Of a stretch of DNA of 64,000 bases, positions 46,860 to 56,136 are shown piece by piece. How positions within the stretch are numbered: the first letter of the stretch is position 1; the number at the start of each line of letters is the position of its first letter. The notes beneath the pieces were generated by a model. The model was not told where the DNA came from and searched no databases. It saw only the letters and a list, made by a program, of their open reading frames with translations. Made by a program: the position numbers and the translations under genes. This DNA comes from Planotetraspora silvatica (GTDB lineage: Bacteria > Actinomycetota > Actinomycetes > Streptosporangiales > Streptosporangiaceae), in contig NZ_BOOQ01000047.1 in NCBI RefSeq assembly GCF_016863315.1, positions 1 to 64,000 of the forward strand. Direction: 5' to 3'.

Positions 46860-48170
46860 ATGACCCCATTGAACGGCGAGGACGAGGTCGTCGAGCTGTG
46901 TGGCGACCTCATCCGGATCGACTCGACGAACGCCGGGGACAACTCCGGTCCCGGTGAGCGGAAGGCCGCGGAATACGTGGCGGCCAAGCTCGCCGACGTG
47001 GGCCTCGAGCCGCAGATCCTCGAGTCCGACCACGGGCGGGCGAACGTGATCGCCCGCGTCGAGGGGGCCGACCCGGGCAGGGACGCCCTGCTGCTCCACG
47101 GGCACCTGGACGTGGTGCCGTTCACCGCGTCCGACTGGCGGCACCATCCACTGAGCGGCGAGGTCGCCGACGGCTGCGTCTGGGGGCGCGGCGCGGTCGA
47201 CATGAAGGACATGGACGCCATGATCCTCGCCGTCGTACGGCAGCGCCTCAGCGCCGGCCGCAAGCCTCCGCGTGACATCGTGCTCGCCTTCACGGCGGAT
47301 GAGGAGGCGGGTGGCAACTACGGCGCGCAGTGGCTGACGGAGAACCACCGTCACCTCTTCGACGGTTGCACGGAGGCGATCGGGGAGGTCGGCGGCTTCA
47401 GCGTGACCATGGGCGCGCAAGACGGCGGCTCACGGCGGCTCTACCTGATCGAGGCGGCGGAGAAGGGCATCGCCTGGATGCGGCTGACCGCCAAGGGCAG
47501 GGCCGGTCACGGCTCGATGCTGAACGATGAGAACGCGGTCACCGAGCTCGCCGAGGCCGTCGGCCGTCTCGGGCGCTACGAATGGCCCGTACGGCTCACC
47601 TCCACCGTTCAGGCCTTCTTCGACGAGGTTTTCGAGGTCGAGGTGAAGGCCGAGGACGCTGAGGCGGCGGTGGCCGAGCTCGGCCTGCTCGCCCGCATGA
47701 TCGGCGCCACGCTGCGCAACACGGCCAACCCGACCATGCTCGCGGCGGGATACAAGGCCAACGTCATCCCACAGGCGGCGACGGCTCACGTCGACGGGCG
47801 GTTCCTCCCGGGCTACGAGGACGAGTTCTTCCAGACGGTCGACGAGCTGCTCGGGCCGAACGTCACCAGGGAGTTCGTCTACCACGACGTCGCGGTCGAG
47901 ACCTCTTTCACCGGGCCTTTGGTCAAGGCCATGGCCGACGCCCTGCATGAGGAGGACCCCGGGGCGAAGGTCGTGCCGTACACGCTCAGTGGGGGGACGG
48001 ACCTCAAGGCCTTCAGCCGGCTCGGGATCCGCGGGTTCGGCTTCGCGCCGCTCCAACTTCCCCCGGACTTGGACTTCTCCGGGATGTTCCATGGCATCGA
48101 CGAGCGGGTTCCGGTTGATTCGCTCCGATTTGGGGTTCGAGTTCTTGACCGATTCCTCGATTACTGCTGA
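46860..48170 (+). CDS. M20-family metallopeptidase (ArgE/DapE/carboxypeptidase type)
   Basis: A 436-residue zinc peptidase. Metal-ligand motifs are LLHGHLDVVPF (His/Asp), GRGAVDMKDMDA (bridging Asp), TADEEAGG (Glu pair), GEVGG, and a final His in GMFHGIDERVP. A dimerisation domain spans about 190-300. The group hydrolyses N-acyl or dipeptide bonds; the exact substrate is not assigned. GAGGAGG lies just before the ATG at 46860. It is the first plus-strand gene after tRNA-Leu and stands alone. Confidence 0.93.
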   Translation: MTPLNGEDEVVELCGDLIRIDSTNAGDNSGPGERKAAEYVAAKLADVGLEPQILESDHGRANVIARVEGADPGRDALLLHGHLDVVPFTASDWRHHPLSGEVADGCVWGRGAVDMKDMDAMILAVVRQRLSAGRKPPRDIVLAFTADEEAGGNYGAQWLTENHRHLFDGCTEAIGEVGGFSVTMGAQDGGSRRLYLIEAAEKGIAWMRLTAKGRAGHGSMLNDENAVTELAEAVGRLGRYEWPVRLTSTVQAFFDEVFEVEVKAEDAEAAVAELGLLARMIGATLRNTANPTMLAAGYKANVIPQAATAHVDGRFLPGYEDEFFQTVDELLGPNVTREFVYHDVAVETSFTGPLVKAMADALHEEDPGAKVVPYTLSGGTDLKAFSRLGIRGFGFAPLQLPPDLDFSGMFHGIDERVPVDSLRFGVRVLDRFLDYC

Positions 48171-48264
48171 GAAATCTCTTGTGATCACGTGGTGTGCGGC
48201 TACAGTGACTCTGCGTTGAGGGCGGGATCCGCACCGGGCGGACTCCACGGACTCGGGAGGTCGT

Positions 48265-48888
48265 GTGACGCGCACGCCGGAGCTGCAGTGGGGGGCGCTC
48301 ATGCCCGCCGCTGTCCGGTGCGCGTCCGCCGGTCCCGAGTCCGGCAGGGGAAACCGGATGGCGCGGTTCGCGGCCGGTTCCCGTCTGGGTCCGCTTCTGG
48401 CCATCGGCGGGCTGATCGCCGTCGGATGGCTGCTCGGTGTGATCTTCGGTGTCTTCGGCACGGCGACGTCCGTGGCGCAGACGGCCCTCTCGCATGTCGC
48501 TGCCGGATCGGCGCTCTCCGATGTTTTCCCCACGGCGGACTCCAGCGGATCGCTCGCGACGAGCGCCGACGGGGTCTCCACGGGGAGTTCCGGTGATTTC
48601 CCCACGGCGAGTGACAACGCCCCGGCGAACGCCGCGGCCATGGCGGGGCGCACGGTCGACGGGCTGACCAGCCAGTCGAAGCCCGTGCTCCCCTCACCGT
48701 CCACTGTGGACCACGCCCCGGACAACCATGGGCTGGTCCCACAGACGGGCAGTGGATCCTCCATGTTCGGGGATCTCGCGCGGCCCATTCTCGAGCCGCG
48801 TCTCTCTTCGCTGCCCGCCCCCTTGGCGGCAGTGGTTCCCCCGGTCGTCCGCACAGCGGCGGATGACCCTTCTTTCTCTCCAGACTGA
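48265..48888 (+). CDS. Membrane-anchored low-complexity protein of unknown function
   Basis: A 207-residue protein starting at a GTG preceded by CGGGAGG. The first 40 residues are basic and Ala-rich. A single membrane helix follows (LLAIGGLIAVGWLLGVIFGV), and the rest is Ser/Ala/Pro-rich and unstructured, with repeated SSGS and PTAS elements. It lies 208 bp before the chaplin-like gene on the same strand and may act with it at the cell surface. I do not recognise a family. Confidence 0.6.
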   Translation: MTRTPELQWGALMPAAVRCASAGPESGRGNRMARFAAGSRLGPLLAIGGLIAVGWLLGVIFGVFGTATSVAQTALSHVAAGSALSDVFPTADSSGSLATSADGVSTGSSGDFPTASDNAPANAAAMAGRTVDGLTSQSKPVLPSPSTVDHAPDNHGLVPQTGSGSSMFGDLARPILEPRLSSLPAPLAAVVPPVVRTAADDPSFSPD

Positions 48889-49096
48889 TCCCGCCTCGGC
48901 ACCGGGTCCCCGTTCGACGGCGACCGGTGCCGGCGCCTGCCCTGAGCCGTTCACATGCGGCCCGGCGGGTTCCGCGCGGGTGACGCGGAATCTCTTCATC
49001 TCGTGACTGACGATCCAAGGTCCAGTGGTGCCTTGGCCTGGACGCATGTCCCGAGTTGTCAGGAAACCCCCTAAGAACGACATAGGAGCATTCATT

Positions 49097-51061
49097 ATGC
49101 GAACGTGGGCGAAGGGCTCAGCCCCCGCAGCGTTTCTCGCCGCCGGCGTCATGGCCCTCGGCAGCGGCACGGCTCACGCCGACACCGTGGGCGACGGCTC
49201 GATCGGTGGCGGCAACCAGCTCAACCTGCCGATAACCGTGCCGATCGACATCAGCGGGAACGCCGTGGCCATCGCCGGCGACGCCGACGCGTCCTCCAAG
49301 GGCGGAGCGTCGGTACAGGGCGGGAACGGCGGTGGCATCTCGGGCCGGACCTCGGGGGCGCACAGCATCCTCGGCGGCAACCAGGCCAACGTGCCGATCA
49401 CGGCGCCGATCAACGCCTGTGGCAACGCGGTGTCGTTGTTCGGAAACGCCGACGCGGGCTGCAAGGGCGGCTCGACGGTCAAGAACTCCGGCAGCGGCGG
49501 CGCCGGCGGGAACGTCACCTCCGGCCGCTCGTCCATCCTGGGCGGCAACCAGATCGTCGCGCCGATCACGGCGCCGATCAACGCCTGCGGCAACTCCGTG
49601 GCGATCTTCGGCAACGCGACCGCCGGCTGCAAGGGCGGCGCCTCGGTCCAGAGCTCCGGCAGGGGCGGCGCGGGCGGCAACCGTACGTCCGGGCGCTCGT
49701 CCATCCTGGGCGGCAACCAGATCATCGCGCCGATCACCGCGCCGATCAACGTCTGCGGCAACTCCGTCGCCGTCCTCGGCCGGGCGTTCTCCGGATGCCA
49801 GGGCGGCTCGTCCGTCTCCGGCGGAGGCGGCCACGGACACGGCGGTTACGGCGGCTGGAAGGGCGGCGGCCACGGCGGCTGGAACGGTGGTTGGAAGGGA
49901 CACGGCGGCTCGACCGGCCGTAACACCACCGACGGCCGTTCGTCCATCGGCGGCGGCAACCAGGTGGTCGCGCCGATCACGGCTCCGGTCAACGTGTGCG
50001 GCAACGCGATCGGCAACGGCAGCGCGAGCTGCGGTGGCGGCGTCAGCGTCAAGCAGCCGAAGCCGGGTGGCTGGAGCGGTCGTAACACCACCGACGGCCG
50101 TTCGTCCATCGGCGGCGGCAACCAGGTGGTCGCGCCGATCACCCTGCCGATCAACATCTGCGGCAACGCCGTGGCGCTCGCGGGCGACGCCTTCGGGGGC
50201 TGCCGCGGCGGCGCGTCCGTGAAGGGCGGCTGGGGCGCGGGTGGCGCGGGCCACAATGTCACTTCGGGCCGTTCGTCCATCCTGGGCGGCAACCAGATCG
50301 TCGCGCCGATCACGGCGCCGATCAACGCCTGCGGCAACGCCATCGCGGTGCTCGGCCGGTCGAACGCGAACTGCGCGGGCGGCGCCTCGGTCCTCGGCGG
50401 TGTCGGCGGAGGCCGCAACACCACCTCGGGCCGGTACGGAATCCTCGCGGGCAACCAGATCGTCGCCCCCATCACGGCTCCTGTGAACGTGTGCGGCAAC
50501 GCCGTCGCCGTTCTGGGCGACGCGGCCGCCGGCTGCCTGGGCGGCGCCCAGGTCGGCTCGCACCACGGCCGTTACGACCACCACGGCTGGGGCCGGACGC
50601 AGCACCAGGCCGCGTCTCGTGACGCGATGTCCGCGCTTCCGGGTGTCCCGGCGCTGTCGGGCCTCAAGGAGGCCAACGGCGTGCCCCAGCAGATGAGCGC
50701 CGCCGCCGCGCCGTCGGCGCCGTCCGTGGGCGACCTGCCGAGCATGGCGGGCCTCCCCGCGCTGCCGGGCGCGCCCATGGGTTCCAGCACGCTCCCCAGC
50801 GGCAGCCTGGACAAGACGGCGCGCACCCTGACCGGTCAGGACGCCGTCGGCGGCGTGACCGACGCGCTGCCGGTGAGCGACCTCGGCGAGGCCACCGACG
50901 CGCTGCCCCTCAAGAACCTCGGCCTGATGAGCGCGGAGCAGCCGGTCGGCGTGACCGGGATGAACTCCGGTTCGCTCGCCGCCCTGCTCCTTGGTGCCAT
51001 GTTCGCCGCTTCGGCGAGCCTGTTCGCCGTGACCCGGCGCATCCGCGTCGGCCGGAAGTGA
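49097..51061 (+). CDS. Chaplin-like secreted protein with eight repeats and a C-terminal anchor
   Basis: A 654-residue protein. A signal peptide (to GTAHA) is followed by eight repeats of 50-80 residues. Each has the chaplin-like core (GGNQIVAPITAPINACGN type) with Gly-rich linkers. Seven repeats carry the two cysteines seen in chaplins; the first (GGGNQLNLPITVPIDISGN) has none. A Gly/Trp-rich linker follows repeat 4. The C-terminus has a sorting-like VGVTG motif, a hydrophobic helix and a RRIRVGRK tail, so it is probably wall-anchored by a sortase. Chaplins assemble into amyloid surface layers on aerial hyphae. Far more repeats than the one or two of typical chaplins are present. Confidence 0.9.
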   Translation: MRTWAKGSAPAAFLAAGVMALGSGTAHADTVGDGSIGGGNQLNLPITVPIDISGNAVAIAGDADASSKGGASVQGGNGGGISGRTSGAHSILGGNQANVPITAPINACGNAVSLFGNADAGCKGGSTVKNSGSGGAGGNVTSGRSSILGGNQIVAPITAPINACGNSVAIFGNATAGCKGGASVQSSGRGGAGGNRTSGRSSILGGNQIIAPITAPINVCGNSVAVLGRAFSGCQGGSSVSGGGGHGHGGYGGWKGGGHGGWNGGWKGHGGSTGRNTTDGRSSIGGGNQVVAPITAPVNVCGNAIGNGSASCGGGVSVKQPKPGGWSGRNTTDGRSSIGGGNQVVAPITLPINICGNAVALAGDAFGGCRGGASVKGGWGAGGAGHNVTSGRSSILGGNQIVAPITAPINACGNAIAVLGRSNANCAGGASVLGGVGGGRNTTSGRYGILAGNQIVAPITAPVNVCGNAVAVLGDAAAGCLGGAQVGSHHGRYDHHGWGRTQHQAASRDAMSALPGVPALSGLKEANGVPQQMSAAAAPSAPSVGDLPSMAGLPALPGAPMGSSTLPSGSLDKTARTLTGQDAVGGVTDALPVSDLGEATDALPLKNLGLMSAEQPVGVTGMNSGSLAALLLGAMFAASASLFAVTRRIRVGRK

Positions 51062-51078
51062 CTCCAGCCCGAAGCGAC

Positions 51079-51103
51079 TCCGGCCGGGGACGACCCGGCC
51101 GGA
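51079..51103 (+). terminator. Terminator hairpin after the chaplin-like gene
   Basis: TCCGGCCGGG (51079-51088) pairs perfectly with CCCGGCCGGA (51094-51103) around a 5-nt loop, 18 bp after the stop codon. A second inverted repeat, CTTTCCGCC/GGCGGAAAG (51158-51201), follows. Confidence 0.7.
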
Positions 51104-51318
51104 ACTGATCCCAGCAGGAACTGGTTCCGGCTGGACGTAGCACCAAGCCCTTCACAGCTTTCCGCCGGAGGACGCCCGGTAGAGGTGGTTCTGGCGGAAA
51201 GTAACAAATATCACTCGTCCGAGTCAGGGTGAGGGACGGCGCATCAGTCGCCTGTCCAGCGCCGGGCGCGGACGACCAGAGACGCTCCCCCGCCGTCCAG
51301 GCGGTGGTGAGCACAGAT

Positions 51319-51359
51319 GCTTTGCCCGTTCCGGGGGCGCGGCCCGGGGCGGGCAAAGC
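51319..51359 (-). terminator. Large hairpin downstream of the DUF5703 gene
   Basis: GCTTTGCCCG (51319-51328) pairs with CGGGCAAAGC (51350-51359), with an inner CCGGG/CCCGG stem. It lies 32-72 bp past the DUF5703 stop on the minus strand, between convergent genes. The gap 51104-51390 has no gene. Confidence 0.6.
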
Positions 51360-51390
51360 GCATTTGTCCGACCGGTCGTGCGACTATTAC

Positions 51391-51576
51391 TCACATCGTC
51401 CGAACAGCGCGGATGACCTTGCGGCGCAACCGGACACGTCTGCTGCCGTCGGGATACAGCCGTAGCCGATCGATCTCCCAGCTCCCATGCTGGGCATGCT
51501 CCGTCAGCATCTGCCTGGCCACCTCCCGCGAGGTGTCGCGGGGCAGATAGATGTCCATGTAGGAGTAATCCAGCAC
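51391..51576 (-). CDS. DUF5703 family protein
   Basis: A 61-residue basic protein. It has the actinobacterial DUF5703 pattern: an N-terminal aromatic-rich strand (LDYSYMDIYLPRDTSREVA), a helix containing MLTEHAQHGSWE, and a C-terminal RLRLYPDGSRRVRLRRKVI. The function of this family is unknown. The start is a GTG at 51576 with GGAG 11 bp upstream. The gene is convergent with the chaplin-like gene and divergent from topA. Confidence 0.85.
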   Translation of the reverse strand: MLDYSYMDIYLPRDTSREVARQMLTEHAQHGSWEIDRLRLYPDGSRRVRLRRKVIRAVRTM

Positions 51577-51858
51577 AGCGATTAGTCTCCGAGGGCGTGC
51601 TAGGGAACCCGAACGGCTCTATTCTGCGTCCTCGTGGATAACGGGTCCAGGTGGGTTACATCCTCGGACAGAACCGGGTAGCCCGAGAGGGAAGGACTTG
51701 CGGATCCAGGTACCTTCAAATCGGCTCCCTGGCCGGGGACGAGCGAGGCGGCAGGCGCTGTGCCGCCCGGGGCCGGAGAGACGAAGGACACCAGTGATCG
51801 GGAACGCAAGGCCCGGAAACACGGGGAACGAACAGCGAACAGCGAGGTAGGAAGCAGC

Positions 51859-54534
51859 GTGCCAGCCAATAACGGCAACGCCGGCGGAACCCGCCTGGTG
51901 ATCGTCGAGTCGCCTGCCAAGGCGAAGACGATCGCCGGGTACCTCGGGCGCGGCTACATCGTGGAGTCCAGCATCGGGCACATCCGTGACCTCCCGGAGA
52001 AGGCCGATGACATCCCGGAGAAGTTCAAGGGAGAGGCCTGGGCACGTCTCGGCGTCAACGTCGACCATGAGTTCGAGCCGCTGTACGTCGTCAACCCCGA
52101 CAAGAGGTCGCAGGTCTCCAAGCTGAAGCAGCTGCTCAAAGAGGCCGACGAGCTCTACCTCGCCACTGACGAGGACCGCGAGGGCGAGGCCATCGCGTGG
52201 CACCTTCGTGAGGTGCTCAAGCCGAAGATCCCGGTGCACCGGATGGTCTTCCACGAGATCACGCCGCACGCCATCCAGGACGCGGTGTCCAATCCCCGCG
52301 ATCTCGATCTCCGGCTCGTCGACGCTCAGGAGACCCGCCGGATCCTGGACCGCCTCTACGGCTACGAGGTCAGCCCCGTCCTGTGGAAGAAGGTCAAGCC
52401 GCGGCTGTCGGCAGGCCGCGTGCAGTCGGTGGCGACCCGGTTGGTCGTCGAGCGCGAGCGGGAGCGCATGGCGTTCACCGCCGCCAACTACTGGGACCTG
52501 CAGGCGCTGTTCGACACGGGCCGCGCGGCCGACGACCCGAGCACCTTCACGGCCACGCTGACCGGGGTCGACGGCAAGCGCGTCGCCCAGGGCCGCGACT
52601 TCGCCTCCACGGGCACGTTGAAGAGCGCGGGCGTCCTTCACCTCGACGAGGCGTCCGCCGGAGCCCTGGCGGGCAGGCTCTCCGGCACCTCCTACGCCGT
52701 CCGGTCCGTCGAGCGCAAGCCGTACACGCGAAAGCCGTACGCGCCGTTCCGGACCACGACGCTGCAGCAGGAGGCGAGCCGCAAGCTGGGCTTCTCCGCG
52801 AAGTACACGATGCAGGTCGCCCAGCGGCTCTACGAGAACGGGTTCATCACCTACATGCGTACCGACAGCATCACGCTGTCGGAGACGGCCGTGGCCGCCG
52901 CGCGAGGCCAGGCCATCAAGCTGTACGGCGCGGCCTACGTGCCCGACAAGCCGCGCGTCTACACGAGCAAGGTGAAGAACGCCCAGGAGGCCCACGAGGC
53001 GATCCGCCCGTCCGGCGAGGAGTTCCGCACGCCCGGCGAGACCGGGCTGTCCGGCGACATGTTCCGGCTGTACGAGCTGATCTGGCAGCGCACGGTCGCC
53101 TCCCAGATGAAGGACGCCGTGGGCGAGTCGGTGTCGGTCAAGGTCGCCGGCACGTCGAGCACAGGGGAGAGCGTCGAGTTCAGCGCCACCGGCCGGACGA
53201 TCACGTTCTACGGGTTCCTCAAGGCGTACGTCGAGGGTGCCGACGATCCGGCGACCGACCGGGACGACTCGGAGAAGCGACTGCCCAACCTGGCCGAAGG
53301 CGACCGCCTGACGGCGAGGGACCTGACCGCGCTGGGCCACTCGACCAAGCCGCCCGCCCGATACACCGAGGCGTCGCTGGTCAAGGAGCTGGAAGACCGC
53401 GAGATCGGCCGTCCGTCGACGTACGCGTCGATCATCGGGACGATCCTCGACCGGGGGTACGTCTTCAAGAAGGGCACCGCCCTGGTGCCCTCCTTCCTGG
53501 CCTTCGCCGTGGTCAACCTGCTGGAACAGCACTTCGGCAACCTCGTCGACTACGACTTCACCGCCGACATGGAGAAGGTCCTCGACGACATCGCCAACGA
53601 CCGGGCCGAGCGGGTGCCCGAGTTGCGCCGGTTCTACTACGGCGAAGAGGGTGACGAGGGTCTCAAGGAGATGGTCACCGACCTCGGCGAGATCGACGCC
53701 AAGGAGATCAGCTCGTTCGCGATCAGGGGCAGCGACATCGTGATCAGGGTCGGCCGGTACGGGCCGTACCTCGATCGCGAGGGCGCCCGGGTGAACATCC
53801 CGGAGGACATGACCCCCGACGAGTTGACCGCCGACAAGGCCGAGGAGTTGTTCTCGCGCCCGAACGGCGATCGCGAACTCGGCGTCGACCCGGCCACCGG
53901 CCGCACGATCGTGGCCAAGGACGGCCGGTTCGGGCCCTACGTCACCGAGATCCTGCCGGAGGAGCAGCCGCCCGCCGACACGAAGAAGCGGACCAGGAAG
54001 GCCGACGTCGTCAAGCCGCGCACCGGCTCGCTGTTCAAGACGATGTCCCTGGACACGATCACCCTTCAGCAGGCGCTGATGTTGCTGACGCTTCCCCGCG
54101 TGGTCGGTGAGATCGACGGGGAGGAGGTGACCGCCCAGAACGGCAGGTTCGGCCCGTACATCAAGAGGGGCACGGACTCCAGGTCCCTCACGTCCGAGGA
54201 CGACCTGCTGACGGTCACGATCGAGCAGGCCAAGGAGCTGTTCGCGCAGCCGAAGCCGCGTGGCCGTGGCCGGGCGGCGGCCGCACCGCCGCTGCGTGAG
54301 CTGGGTGTGGACCCGAACTCCAAGAAGCCGGTCGTGGTGAAGGAGGGCCGCTTCGGGCCCTACGTCACCGACGGGGAGACCAACGCGTCCCTCCGCAAGG
54401 GCGACGGGGTCGAGGAGATCACGATCGAGCGCGCGGCCGAGTTGCTCGCGGAGCGCAGGGAGCGGGCACCGGCCCCGAAGAAGCCCACCACCAGGGCCAA
54501 GACGACCACGAAGAAGCCCGCCGCCAAGTCCTGA
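51859..54534 (+). CDS. topA: DNA topoisomerase I (type IA)
   Basis: An 891-residue type IA topoisomerase that relaxes negative supercoils. The TOPRIM domain (RLVIVESPAKAKTIAGYLG, then ATDEDREGEAIAWHL) carries the metal-binding acidic residues. The active-site tyrosine lies in GFITYMRTDSITLS. The C-terminus lacks Cys4 zinc fingers and instead has repeated GRFGPYV-type modules and a Lys-rich tail (TTRAKTTTKKPAAK), the actinobacterial form. The GTG at 51859 has an AGGAAG site; the longer frame begins in non-coding sequence. A perfect 10-bp hairpin spans the stop codon. It heads a block (MPE, tmk, holB, ricT) conserved in order in other actinomycetes. Confidence 0.97.
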   Translation: MPANNGNAGGTRLVIVESPAKAKTIAGYLGRGYIVESSIGHIRDLPEKADDIPEKFKGEAWARLGVNVDHEFEPLYVVNPDKRSQVSKLKQLLKEADELYLATDEDREGEAIAWHLREVLKPKIPVHRMVFHEITPHAIQDAVSNPRDLDLRLVDAQETRRILDRLYGYEVSPVLWKKVKPRLSAGRVQSVATRLVVERERERMAFTAANYWDLQALFDTGRAADDPSTFTATLTGVDGKRVAQGRDFASTGTLKSAGVLHLDEASAGALAGRLSGTSYAVRSVERKPYTRKPYAPFRTTTLQQEASRKLGFSAKYTMQVAQRLYENGFITYMRTDSITLSETAVAAARGQAIKLYGAAYVPDKPRVYTSKVKNAQEAHEAIRPSGEEFRTPGETGLSGDMFRLYELIWQRTVASQMKDAVGESVSVKVAGTSSTGESVEFSATGRTITFYGFLKAYVEGADDPATDRDDSEKRLPNLAEGDRLTARDLTALGHSTKPPARYTEASLVKELEDREIGRPSTYASIIGTILDRGYVFKKGTALVPSFLAFAVVNLLEQHFGNLVDYDFTADMEKVLDDIANDRAERVPELRRFYYGEEGDEGLKEMVTDLGEIDAKEISSFAIRGSDIVIRVGRYGPYLDREGARVNIPEDMTPDELTADKAEELFSRPNGDRELGVDPATGRTIVAKDGRFGPYVTEILPEEQPPADTKKRTRKADVVKPRTGSLFKTMSLDTITLQQALMLLTLPRVVGEIDGEEVTAQNGRFGPYIKRGTDSRSLTSEDDLLTVTIEQAKELFAQPKPRGRGRAAAAPPLRELGVDPNSKKPVVVKEGRFGPYVTDGETNASLRKGDGVEEITIERAAELLAERRERAPAPKKPTTRAKTTTKKPAAKS

Positions 54535-54544
54535 GGCGGCGGGC
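54516..54544 (+). terminator. Hairpin spanning the topA stop codon
   Basis: GCCCGCCGCC (54516-54525) and GGCGGCGGGC (54535-54544) are perfect complements around a 9-nt loop containing the TGA. Confidence 0.5.
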
Positions 54545-54617
54545 GGGCCCGCGGGAGCGGCGCGTTTGTCGGCGGTAGCTCGTAGCATCGTCGTCAGCCG
54601 GTCGAGGGGAGTCCGTC

Positions 54618-55955
54618 GTGGGGTTTGTGATCGCCATCGTGGTGGTCGTGGCGGTCGCGCATTACTACCTGTGGCGACGCCTGATCAGGCCGATGACGGC
54701 GCAGGGGTCCCGGGCCCGCCGGGTGGCGGTCTGGGCCCTGATCCTGCTGGCCGCCCCGCTGGTGCTGACGCGCGCCGGCGGCCGGCTCTTCGGCACCGGG
54801 TTCGAGCACTTCATCGCCTGGCCGGGCTACCTGTGGCTCGCGATCATGTTCTACCTGCTGGTGTTCACGCTCGTCATGGAGATCCCGCGGGCCCTGGCTC
54901 TTCTGGTGGTGCGGCGGATCGAGCGCCGCGAGGCCGGTTCCCCGGCGGCCGTCACGGCCGTCCAGGACGAGTTGCCGGTGGCGGCTCTGGCGGCGTCCGG
55001 CACGTCTTCCCCCGAGGTCGTCTCGGGGGCCTCTGGGCCCGCTGACATCGCCTCGCACGGCCGGGACGGCCGGCCGGGAGACGTGGCCGCCCCGGCCGCG
55101 GGCCGGATCGACCGGCGGATGTTCATCTCCCGTACGGCCTCCGCGGTCGTGGGCGTGGGTGCGCTCGCCACCGTCGGCTACGGCATGGCCACAGCCTTGG
55201 GCGACCCGATCATCGAGCGTGTCCCGGTCCGCCTGGCCCGGCTGGACCCGCGGATGAACGGGCTGCGGATCGCCGTGGTCAGTGACATCCATCTCGGCCC
55301 GCTGACGGGCATCGGGCACACCGAGCGCATCACCCGGATGATCAACGGGCTCCAGGCCGACGTGGTCACGATCGTCGGGGACCTGGTCGACGGCAGCGTC
55401 GCCGAGCTCGGCGCCCTCGCGGCTCCGCTCAAGGACCTGGAATCCCGCTACGGGTCGTATTTCGTCACCGGCAACCACGAGTACTACACGTCCGCTGGAC
55501 CCCAGGAGTGGATCGAGGAGCTGGACTCCCTGGGCGTCCGGTCGCTGCGCAACGAGCGGGTCGAGATCAGCCACGCCGGAGCCGTGCTCGACCTCGCCGG
55601 GGTCAACGACCTGAACGGCGCGGCGTACGGAGACGGCCCCGACTTCGGCAAGGCCCTGGACGGCCGTGACGCCGCCCGGCCGGTCGTGCTGCTCGCCCAC
55701 CAGCCGGTCCAGGTCGACACGGCCGCGGAGCACGGCGTCGACCTGCAGCTTTCCGGGCACACCCATGGCGGCCAGATAGCGCCGTTCAATCTGGTCGTCT
55801 CGCTGCAGCAGCCGGTGGTGGCGGGCCTCGCCGCGTTCCCGAGGGCCGGTGGGGGCGAGACACAGGTCTACGTCACCCGAGGCGCCGGTTACTGGGGTCC
55901 GCCGGTCCGGGTCGGCGCTCCGCCCGAGATCACCCTCATCGAGCTGCACGCCTGA
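54618..55955 (+). CDS. Membrane-anchored metallophosphoesterase
   Basis: A 445-residue protein. Three or four N-terminal membrane helices (about 1-100) precede a Ser/Ala-rich segment, another hydrophobic stretch (TASAVVGVGALATVGYGM), and a calcineurin-like metallophosphoesterase domain. Its metal motifs are VVSDIHLGPLTG, IVGDLVDG, GNHEYY, LLAHQP and SGHTHGG. It is probably a membrane-bound phosphodiesterase or pyrophosphatase of the YkuE/LpxH-like group; the substrate is not known. The GTG start follows GAGGGGAG. It lies 83 bp after topA. Confidence 0.92.
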   Translation: MGFVIAIVVVVAVAHYYLWRRLIRPMTAQGSRARRVAVWALILLAAPLVLTRAGGRLFGTGFEHFIAWPGYLWLAIMFYLLVFTLVMEIPRALALLVVRRIERREAGSPAAVTAVQDELPVAALAASGTSSPEVVSGASGPADIASHGRDGRPGDVAAPAAGRIDRRMFISRTASAVVGVGALATVGYGMATALGDPIIERVPVRLARLDPRMNGLRIAVVSDIHLGPLTGIGHTERITRMINGLQADVVTIVGDLVDGSVAELGALAAPLKDLESRYGSYFVTGNHEYYTSAGPQEWIEELDSLGVRSLRNERVEISHAGAVLDLAGVNDLNGAAYGDGPDFGKALDGRDAARPVVLLAHQPVQVDTAAEHGVDLQLSGHTHGGQIAPFNLVVSLQQPVVAGLAAFPRAGGGETQVYVTRGAGYWGPPVRVGAPPEITLIELHA

Positions 55956-56136
55956 ATTCCCGGCACGTTTGGCCCTGGGCATATCTGTTGAAAAGGGACG
56001 GTAGAAGGTGACTGTTCCTCGCGTCCACAGTGCGGGACAGGGCGGGACGTAATACCCTCAGGCGACGAGCAGGCAGGGCATATCCGGCCCGCTCGTCCCC
56101 CATACAGCCCAGCGAGCACCTGGATACGCTGACATC

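Noticed and set aside
51619-54588. 989-residue open frame antisense to topA
   Set aside because: Composition is typical of a shadow of a high-GC gene; topA on the other strand is unambiguous.
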